Assembly (NCBI GenBank): GCA_913055965.1
Contig: CAJXKX010000129.1
Span: 1-6,379, forward strand
Direction: 5' to 3'
DNA: 6,379 nt
Source of the DNA: an uncultured Roseovarius sp.
Lineage (GTDB): Bacteria; Pseudomonadota; Alphaproteobacteria; Rhodobacterales; Rhodobacteraceae
Numbering within the stretch: the stretch's first letter is position 1; every line of letters starts with the position of its first letter. Both the position numbers and the translations under genes were made by a program. The notes beneath the pieces are model-generated. The model worked only from the letters and a program-made list of their open reading frames with translations, was not told the origin of the DNA and did not search any database. Of this stretch, positions 1 to 4,419 are shown in pieces.

Positions 1-1009
1 CCTTGCGGTCGCGCAGCGACGGCATGGCGACATTGACGATGTTGATCCGGTGATAGAGATCGTCGCGGAACCGCCCCGCCGCCACCTCCTGCTTGAGATC
101 GGCATTGGTGGCAAAGAGGAATCGCAGATCGAGCGGCACCTCGCGCTCCGACCCGATGGGCCGGATACGCCGATCCTCCAGCACCCGCAACAGCGCCGCC
201 TGAACCGTCATCGGCAACTGCGCCACCTCGTCGAGCAGGAGCGTGCCGCCCTCGGCATGGAACAGAAGGCCGTCCTTGCGGCGCGCCCCCTCGCCGATCA
301 CCCCGAACAGTTCCTCGGCGATATGCGCCTCGGAAAACGCTGCGCAATTCACCGCAACAAACGGCTTGTCGGCGCGGTTCGAGAGCGCGTGGAGCGTGCG
401 CGCGGCGATCTCCTTGCCGGTGCCGCTCGCCCCGGTGAACAGCACAGGGGTGGGCAACGGCGCGAGCCGCGCGAGGATGTCGCGCACCTCGCGGATGGCG
501 GGCGAATTACCCAGAAGCCGCCCCCGCGCCGCAGCCCCGCCGCCCGACAATTCGTGCCGCAGCAGGTAGTTGTCGCGCGCCAGGTACTTGCGATCCAGCG
601 CCCGCGCCACCGCGTTGAGGATCTGGTTGGCGCGGAACGGCTTGAGCACGAAATCGCTGACGCCCGCGCGCAGCGCCTTGATCGCGGTATCCAGATCGGC
701 ATAGGCGGTCATCAGGATGGTCTCGGCAAAGAGCCCCACCCGCCGCTGCTCCTCCAGCCAGTCGAGCCCGGTCTTGTCGGGCATGACGTTGTCGAGGATC
801 ACCAGATCGAAATGCACCTGATCGAGGATTTCCCCGGCCTCGGCGCAGGAGCGCGCCTGCTCGAAATGCCGGCAACGGGGGCCGAGCGTCTTGGTGAGAA
901 AGTTGCGCATGCCCGGCTCGTCATCGACCACGAGCACCGAGGCCCGCGCGAGGCTCTCGCCGTACTCGTCGCGCGGGGGCTCTGTCCGGGCGGGCGCGCG
1001 CGCGGTCAT
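1..1009 (-). CDS. NtrC-family response regulator (receiver + AAA+ domain), C-terminus off window, lacks GAFTGA loop
   Basis: Translating from the ATG at 1009 gives 336 residues that run off the window edge. A receiver domain spans about residues 24-140, with acidic pair D29/D30, phosphoacceptor D73 (context LVILDNVMP), T101 and K123 (FVLKPF), so phosphorylation by a sensor kinase is expected. An AAA+ domain starts near residue 165, with Walker A GASGTGKE (193-200), Walker B LLLDE (257-261) and the RFRDDLYHRIN segment with arginine-finger candidates (313-323). The stretch between LFG (234-236) and GGT (254-256) is only 17 residues and has no GAFTGA motif, which sigma-54 activators need. Rhodobacter capsulatus NtrC and HupR are known relatives lacking this motif that act without sigma-54; similar behaviour here is inference. 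The start overlaps the upstream stop by 4 nt (ATGA), with no clear Shine-Dalgarno, so translation is probably coupled. The DNA-binding domain and any sensor kinase gene lie outside. The family call is firm; the target genes are unknown. Confidence 0.93.
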   Translation of the reverse strand, partial: MTARAPARTEPPRDEYGESLARASVLVVDDEPGMRNFLTKTLGPRCRHFEQARSCAEAGEILDQVHFDLVILDNVMPDKTGLDWLEEQRRVGLFAETILMTAYADLDTAIKALRAGVSDFVLKPFRANQILNAVARALDRKYLARDNYLLRHELSGGGAAARGRLLGNSPAIREVRDILARLAPLPTPVLFTGASGTGKEIAARTLHALSNRADKPFVAVNCAAFSEAHIAEELFGVIGEGARRKDGLLFHAEGGTLLLDEVAQLPMTVQAALLRVLEDRRIRPIGSEREVPLDLRFLFATNADLKQEVAAGRFRDDLYHRINIVNVAMPSLRDRK

Positions 1010-1143
1010 TCGGGCGTGTCGCCCAACCTGACATTGTCGCCCGCGCGCGTCGCCTCGACGGTATAGCCCAACTCCCTGAGCACCGTGGGCGCGGCGGCGG
1101 CGATCACCCCGCAGGCCACGAAGGCGGCAAGCATCGCTTTCAT
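1006..1143 (-). CDS. 45-residue small protein with hydrophobic N-terminus, function unknown
   Basis: The ATG at 1143 opens a 45-codon frame ending in TGA at 1006-1008. It has a good Shine-Dalgarno (GAGGAGA, 1153-1159, 9 nt upstream). Residues 1-21 begin with M-K and are rich in Ala, Leu and Val, resembling a signal peptide or a single membrane helix. The remaining polar half reads LRELGYTVEATRAGDNVRL and carries mixed charges. C11 lies in FVAC, a poor lipobox, so a lipoprotein is unlikely. The gene fills the gap between the cytochrome gene (16 nt away) and the regulator, and its stop overlaps the regulator's start as ATGA. That arrangement suggests it is really translated and may set the regulator's translation. 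I do not recognise the family. It could be a small membrane or periplasmic protein belonging to the formate dehydrogenase system, or mainly a leader ORF for coupling. Confidence 0.72.
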   Translation of the reverse strand: MKAMLAAFVACGVIAAAAPTVLRELGYTVEATRAGDNVRLGDTPE

Positions 1144-1152
1144 CGTCTGGTC

Positions 1153-1159
1153 TCTCCTC
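1153..1159 (-). promoter_or_regulatory. Shine-Dalgarno of the 45-aa ORF
   Basis: GAGGAGA on the minus strand, 9 nt before the ATG at 1143, within the 16-nt gap after the cytochrome gene. It is a good ribosome site and supports the short ORF being real, in contrast to the regulator start at 1009, which has no comparable site. Confidence 0.7.
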
Positions 1160-2446
1160 TCATTGGGTGGCGCGGCGCAGGTAGGCCACGAGGTCGTCGC
1201 GGTCCCGCGCGGCGGTGATGCGCTGCATGGGCATCTTGCTGCCGGGAATATAGTGATCGGGTCCGAGGTCGAACAGCGCGTCTATGGTCTCGTCGGTCCA
1301 TACGATATCCGAATTGGCCAGCACGGGCGAGTAGGGATAGCCCGGAACGCTGCCCGCGGGCCGCCCGAACACCCCGAAGAGCGTCGGCCCCGCCTTGCGC
1401 GAGGGCGGCGGCGTGAGCGCATGACAGATCGAGCATTTGCGCATGAACTGCCGCTCGCCATTCGCCATCTCCTCGGGCGGACGCAGAAAGCTGTGCTCTG
1501 CGGCGCCCGCCGGGTCGTACGCGTCGAGCAACGCGACCGGCCAGCCGTAGATCACCTCGCTCAGCCCCCCGGCGTAGATCATGCCGCCATCGGGCGAGAA
1601 GGCCAGCGCCCAGACCGGGCCGCGCGCCATCGCCTTGAAATCGCGGGCGATGCGCAGGTCGTTCGTATCGATCACCATGATATGGCCGTGCCCGTCGCCC
1701 GCGGCAAGCTGTGCCGTTTCCTCGTGATAGGCCAGCGACAGGACGGGGCGGCGATCAAGCGTGAAATCCGCGATCGCGCGGCCGGTTTCGGGATCGACGA
1801 TCCGGGTCGCGCCATCGACCGCGCCATAGGCGAGCCATGCCGCCCCCGGCCCCACCACCAGCTTGTTGATGCCGAAACCCTGGTCGAGCAGCGCGCGCGG
1901 CACCGCCTCCGGATCGCGCCAGTCCCATTCGCGCAGCGTGCCATCGGCGGAGGACGAATAGAGCCGCGCGCCATCGGGGGCAAAGGCCACGTCCGTCACC
2001 GGCCCGTCATGGCCGGTGAGGAAGCGGGGCGCGCCACCCGCCACGGACCAGAGTCCGATGCTGCCATCCCAGCTTGCCGAGGCGATCCACGCCCCGTCCG
2101 GCGAGACCGCGAGCCCTGCCACCTTGCCCTTGTGCGCACCGAGGTGACGCCCCTCGCCGCTGTCCCTGTCCCACAGGATCAGCCCGAAATCGTCGCCGCC
2201 CGAGACCAGCCGCTCCGCACCGAGCCGCGCCACCGCGATCACCGCCGCGTCGTGCCCCTCGAGCCAGCGGGGCGCGCGGTCCTGCCAGAGCCCCACCGAA
2301 TTGTCGAAACTGGCCGAGGCCACCGCCCCGCCCGGCAGCACGGCAAGCCCCATGATCGGCCCGCCATGCCCCTTGAGCGTGGTGAAGTCCTGCGCCGCGA
2401 CGGGTGCCGCGGCCAGGAGCCACAATCCGGCGACCAGTCTCCGCAT
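1160..2446 (-). CDS. Exported WD40 beta-propeller fused to a class I c-type cytochrome
   Basis: 428 residues. A signal peptide (about 1-18, MRRLVAGLWLLAAAPVAA) predicts export, which heme attachment also needs. Residues 22-305 hold seven WD40-like units beginning near 22, 60, 100, 141, 185, 226 and 267. The first four have clear GH (or AH) and LW/EW ends; the last three are more diverged. Seven units would close a complete propeller. The C-terminal 100 residues are a mono-heme class I cytochrome c: CSICH at 338-342, a GPTLFGVFGR segment as in the cytochrome c2 type, and the likely axial Met405 in SKMPM. The frame stays open upstream to 2626, but that part overlaps the gamma subunit gene and gives no sensible protein, so the ATG at 2446 is preferred. 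Only 4 nt separate it from the gamma gene stop and no strong Shine-Dalgarno is seen, suggesting translational coupling. Its role is not established: electron carrier, assembly or docking factor, or redox sensor are all possible. Confidence 0.93.
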   Translation of the reverse strand: MRRLVAGLWLLAAAPVAAQDFTTLKGHGGPIMGLAVLPGGAVASASFDNSVGLWQDRAPRWLEGHDAAVIAVARLGAERLVSGGDDFGLILWDRDSGEGRHLGAHKGKVAGLAVSPDGAWIASASWDGSIGLWSVAGGAPRFLTGHDGPVTDVAFAPDGARLYSSSADGTLREWDWRDPEAVPRALLDQGFGINKLVVGPGAAWLAYGAVDGATRIVDPETGRAIADFTLDRRPVLSLAYHEETAQLAAGDGHGHIMVIDTNDLRIARDFKAMARGPVWALAFSPDGGMIYAGGLSEVIYGWPVALLDAYDPAGAAEHSFLRPPEEMANGERQFMRKCSICHALTPPPSRKAGPTLFGVFGRPAGSVPGYPYSPVLANSDIVWTDETIDALFDLGPDHYIPGSKMPMQRITAARDRDDLVAYLRRATQ

Positions 2447-2450
2447 CGGC

Positions 2451-3668
2451 CTATTCAGCGGGATGCGCCGCCTTGCCGGGCGCGGGTTCGGGCGCATGGC
2501 CCTTTTCCTGCAGCTCCTCGAGCCACAGCCCGTGATGCTCGCGCGCCCACTGCTCCTCGACTTCGCCCGAGCCCATGGCGTCGAACGCGCCCTCCATCCC
2601 GACCGAGCCGATATAGATATGGGCAAGGATGATCGCGATGAGGATGAAGGCCACGATCGTGTGCCACAGCGTCGCGAGCTGCATCTCCTCGTGCGGGGCG
2701 AGGGTTTCGGGCAGCACGCCGAGGCCGAGCGCCTGCGGCACGCCGGTATCGTTGAGGATGACGAAGGTCTTGGCGAACATCGGCAATTCGAACGGGAAGA
2801 GCAGCGACAGCCCCGACGCCGAGATCGACGCGCCGAACACGATCACCGACCAGAAGATGAGCTTTTGCCCGGCGTTGAACTTCTTCGCGGGCGGGTGCAC
2901 GCCCTTGGTGAAGATGCCGCCGCCCACGGCCAGCCATTTCAGATCGGTGCGGTTGGGCAGGTTGTGCAGCACCCACATGAAGAACACCATCACCAGCCCC
3001 AGCATGAAGGCCCATGAGATGTTGTTGTGGACCCATTTCGAGCCGAGCGCGATGGTCGAGAACGCCTCGTGCCCCATCAGCGGGATGATGACCATGCGCC
3101 CGAACAGCACGATCAGCCCGGTGATCGCCAGCACCACGAAGGAGCCCGCCATCAGCCAGTGACCGAAACGTTCGACGGCCTGAAAGCGCGTGACGGTGCG
3201 CCCGGTCTTTTCGCCGTCGATGCGGATCTTGCCGCGGATCAGGTAGAACAGCGCCAGCAGCGCCAGCGTGCCGCCCATCAGCCATGCGCCATAGGTTGCC
3301 AGCGGCCCCTTGCGGAATTCCAGCCACCACATGCCCGCATCCTGGATGAGCACGCGCGACTCCGCCCCGCCCGAAGACACTTTCACATCCTCGAGCCCGT
3401 ATCGCAGCGCGCGCCAGACCTCGGCATCCGAGGCCCCGCCCAGCGTGCCAAGCTGGCTTGCCATGCCGGCGGCATCGTCGGGGCTGCCGGTGGCGCCGCG
3501 GCGGAAACTGTCATCGACCTTCTCGCCACGCTGGCGGGCGAGGATATCCTCAAGCGTCTGCGCGCCGCCGGTGGCTGCGCGGTCCGGTTGCGGGGCCTCG
3601 GCCCCTTCCTGCGCGGCCAGCGGGACCGCGAGCATCAAACACAAAGCCATGCTGAGTAATGCGCGCAT
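2451..3668 (-). CDS. fdhC: Formate dehydrogenase gamma subunit, di-heme cytochrome b556 membrane protein
   Basis: 405 residues. The gamma subunit anchors the complex in the inner membrane and passes electrons from the beta subunit through two b hemes to quinone. A signal peptide (about 1-19, MRALLSMALCLMLAVPLAA) is followed by roughly 100 polar, probably periplasmic residues. Hydrophobic helices lie near 123-145, 169-190, 213-236, 269-292 and 334-354. Candidate heme ligands are His170 (RFGHW), His214 (WVHNN), His336 (LWHT) and His350 (LAHIY); the 14-residue spacing of the last pair matches the ligand pair I recall in E. coli FdnI (His155/His169). The protein is almost twice as long as FdnI (217 aa), owing to the N-terminal part, one extra helix and a Pro/Ala-rich C-terminal tail. 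GAGGA (3673-3677) lies 4 nt before the ATG. The gene follows the beta gene after a structured 143-nt spacer. The symbol is used loosely: fdoI and fdnI are E. coli names, and fdhC also denotes a formate transporter elsewhere. Confidence 0.95.
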   Translation of the reverse strand: MRALLSMALCLMLAVPLAAQEGAEAPQPDRAATGGAQTLEDILARQRGEKVDDSFRRGATGSPDDAAGMASQLGTLGGASDAEVWRALRYGLEDVKVSSGGAESRVLIQDAGMWWLEFRKGPLATYGAWLMGGTLALLALFYLIRGKIRIDGEKTGRTVTRFQAVERFGHWLMAGSFVVLAITGLIVLFGRMVIIPLMGHEAFSTIALGSKWVHNNISWAFMLGLVMVFFMWVLHNLPNRTDLKWLAVGGGIFTKGVHPPAKKFNAGQKLIFWSVIVFGASISASGLSLLFPFELPMFAKTFVILNDTGVPQALGLGVLPETLAPHEEMQLATLWHTIVAFILIAIILAHIYIGSVGMEGAFDAMGSGEVEEQWAREHHGLWLEELQEKGHAPEPAPGKAAHPAE

Positions 3669-3672
3669 GATG

Positions 3673-3677
3673 TCCTC
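3673..3677 (-). promoter_or_regulatory. Shine-Dalgarno of the gamma subunit gene
   Basis: GAGGA on the minus strand, 4 nt before the ATG at 3668. The spacing is short but workable. A second, stronger purine run (GGAGGAAA) lies about 35 nt upstream inside the 3695-3715 palindrome, too far away to serve this start. Confidence 0.5.
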
Positions 3678-3694
3678 GATTGTTGTCTGGGGAT

Positions 3695-3715
3695 CGATTT
3701 CCTCCGAGGAAATCG
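3695..3715 (-). repeat. 21-nt near-perfect palindrome in the beta-gamma spacer (IR4), possible operator or hairpin
   Basis: Arms CGATTTCCTC (3695-3704) and GAGGAAATCG (3706-3715) are exact reverse complements around one central base. The tight centre suits a dimeric protein site better than a stable RNA hairpin, although a hairpin with a slightly larger loop is possible. The palindrome ends 26 nt before the gamma start codon. Short GGATCG direct repeats (3691-3696 and 3715-3720) overlap both ends. Confidence 0.6.
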
Positions 3716-3718
3716 GAT

Positions 3719-3739
3719 CGGAAACTTTTCAAGTTTCCG
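3719..3739 (-). repeat. 9-bp inverted repeat with 3-nt loop (IR3) in the beta-gamma spacer
   Basis: Arms CGGAAACTT (3719-3727) and AAGTTTCCG (3731-3739) form a compact stem-loop. It shares three bases (3737-3739) with the next repeat, so the two full stems cannot form at once, which would permit alternative folds. No U-tract follows on the transcribed strand. Confidence 0.6.
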
Positions 3740-3771
3740 GTGCCGCAAGTCGCACGGACACGCGGCACCGG
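3737..3771 (-). repeat. 10-bp inverted repeat with 15-nt loop (IR2) in the beta-gamma spacer
   Basis: Arms CCGGTGCCGC (3737-3746) and GCGGCACCGG (3762-3771) are exact reverse complements. The stem is GC-rich and should be stable in RNA. It lies between the beta-proximal hairpin and the smaller IR3, with which it overlaps by three bases. Confidence 0.65.
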
Positions 3772-3773
3772 CA

Positions 3774-3799
3774 TCCGGCCGGGCGCAGGCCCGGCCGGA
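3774..3799 (-). repeat. Strong GC-rich hairpin just after the beta subunit gene (IR1)
   Basis: Arms TCCGGCCGGGC (3774-3784) and GCCCGGCCGGA (3789-3799) pair over 11 bp around a 4-nt loop. The stem begins 12 nt after the beta stop codon. There is no run of U residues on the 3' side in the transcribed direction, so it is not a canonical intrinsic terminator. A stem in this position could block 3' exonucleases and stabilise an alpha-beta mRNA, or cause partial termination before the gamma gene. This is inference from position and shape. Confidence 0.65.
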
Positions 3800-3811
3800 C
3801 GGGATCGTGGC

Positions 3812-4405
3812 TCAGCCGCCCTGCTGACCGTAGGCGCTGCCCCAGCCCCAGGCGCCCGAGCCGAAGCCCCGCGCCACGACGCGCTCGCGGTAGATATTGG
3901 CGACGATATCGCCATCCCCCGCCAGCAGCGCCTTGGTCGAGCACATCTCGGCACAGATGGGCAGCTTGCCCTCGGCGATCCGGTTGCGCCCGTATTTCTG
4001 GAACTCGGCCTGGGAGTGGTTTTCCTCCGGGCCGCCCTTGCAGAAGGTGCACTTGTCCATCTTGCCACGGCTGCCGAAATTGCCCGCCTGCGGGAACTGC
4101 GGCGCGCCGAACGGGCACGCGTAGAAGCAGTAGCCGCAGCCGATGCAGAGGTCCTTGGAGTGGAGCACCACCCCCTCCTCGTCCTGGTAGAAGCAATCCA
4201 CCGGGCAGACGGCCATGCAGGGCGCATCCGAGCAGTGCATGCAGGCGACCGAGATCGACCGCTCGCCGGGCTTGCCGTCGTTGATCGTCACCACCTTGCG
4301 GCGGTTGATCCCCCACGGCACCTCGTGCTCGTTCTTGCAGGCGGTGACGCAGGCGTTGCACTCGATGCAGCGTTCGGCGTCACACAGAAACTTTGCTCTT
4401 GCCAT
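3812..4405 (-). CDS. fdh3B: Formate dehydrogenase beta subunit, four-[4Fe-4S] ferredoxin-type protein (FDH3 type)
   Basis: 197 residues. The subunit conducts electrons from the catalytic alpha subunit to the cytochrome b subunit. Sixteen cysteines in four groups can hold four [4Fe-4S] clusters: C13/16/19/23, C55/58/63/67, C87/90/93/97 and C119/122/151/155, with the usual mixed pairing between groups. It is shorter than E. coli FdnH (294 aa) and has no C-terminal membrane helix; it ends in a Gly/Trp/Tyr-rich tail after residue 175. That matches the short beta subunits annotated as FDH3 subunit beta. No signal peptide is present, so if the enzyme faces the periplasm it should be carried out with alpha by the Tat system. 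It starts 12 nt after the alpha stop, with a strong Shine-Dalgarno that overlaps that stop. The function is firm and the subfamily name is likely. Confidence 0.96.
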   Translation of the reverse strand: MARAKFLCDAERCIECNACVTACKNEHEVPWGINRRKVVTINDGKPGERSISVACMHCSDAPCMAVCPVDCFYQDEEGVVLHSKDLCIGCGYCFYACPFGAPQFPQAGNFGSRGKMDKCTFCKGGPEENHSQAEFQKYGRNRIAEGKLPICAEMCSTKALLAGDGDIVANIYRERVVARGFGSGAWGWGSAYGQQGG

Positions 4406-4412
4406 GTCTCTA

Positions 4413-4419
4413 TCTCCTT
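4413..4419 (-). promoter_or_regulatory. Shine-Dalgarno of the beta subunit gene, overlapping the alpha stop codon
   Basis: AAGGAGA on the minus strand, 7 nt before the ATG at 4405. Its first two bases are part of the alpha stop codon TAA (4418-4420), so termination of alpha and initiation of beta are physically linked. This supports the short 12-nt spacing and the chosen start. Confidence 0.8.

Noticed and set aside
993..1050. Alternating CG runs (994-1004 and 1042-1049) as a possible Z-DNA or structural element
   Set aside because: The runs are short, fall within coding sequence, and are explained by Arg/Ala codons in high-GC DNA.
50..1066. Plus-strand open frame of 338 codons opposite the response regulator
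   Set aside because: The minus strand encodes an unmistakable receiver and AAA+ domain. The plus-strand product has no domain and a composition typical of shadow frames.
1108..1143. Lipobox in the 45-aa protein (FVAC at residues 8-11)
   Set aside because: Phe at -3 is atypical and the hydrophobic stretch before the Cys is too short. A plain signal peptide or membrane helix fits better.
2447..2626. Upstream extension of the WD40-cytochrome reading frame by 60 codons
   Set aside because: The extension overlaps the gamma subunit gene, is Arg/Ser-rich without any domain, and would bury the signal peptide that begins at the ATG at 2446.
1085..2632. Long plus-strand open frame of 515 codons opposite the WD40-cytochrome gene
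   Set aside because: Its translation is Arg/His/Pro-rich with no recognisable domain. It mirrors a minus-strand gene with clear WD40 and heme motifs and is a typical high-GC antisense shadow.
3774..3799. The strong hairpin after the beta gene as a Rho-independent terminator
   Set aside because: No U-tract follows the stem in the transcribed direction and the next gene belongs to the same enzyme. A partial terminator cannot be excluded, so it is listed as a repeat.
3310..4284. Plus-strand frame of 324 codons spanning the beta-gamma spacer
   Set aside because: It runs antisense to two well-identified genes. The product is Arg/Ser/Pro-rich with no domain and has no credible ribosome site.
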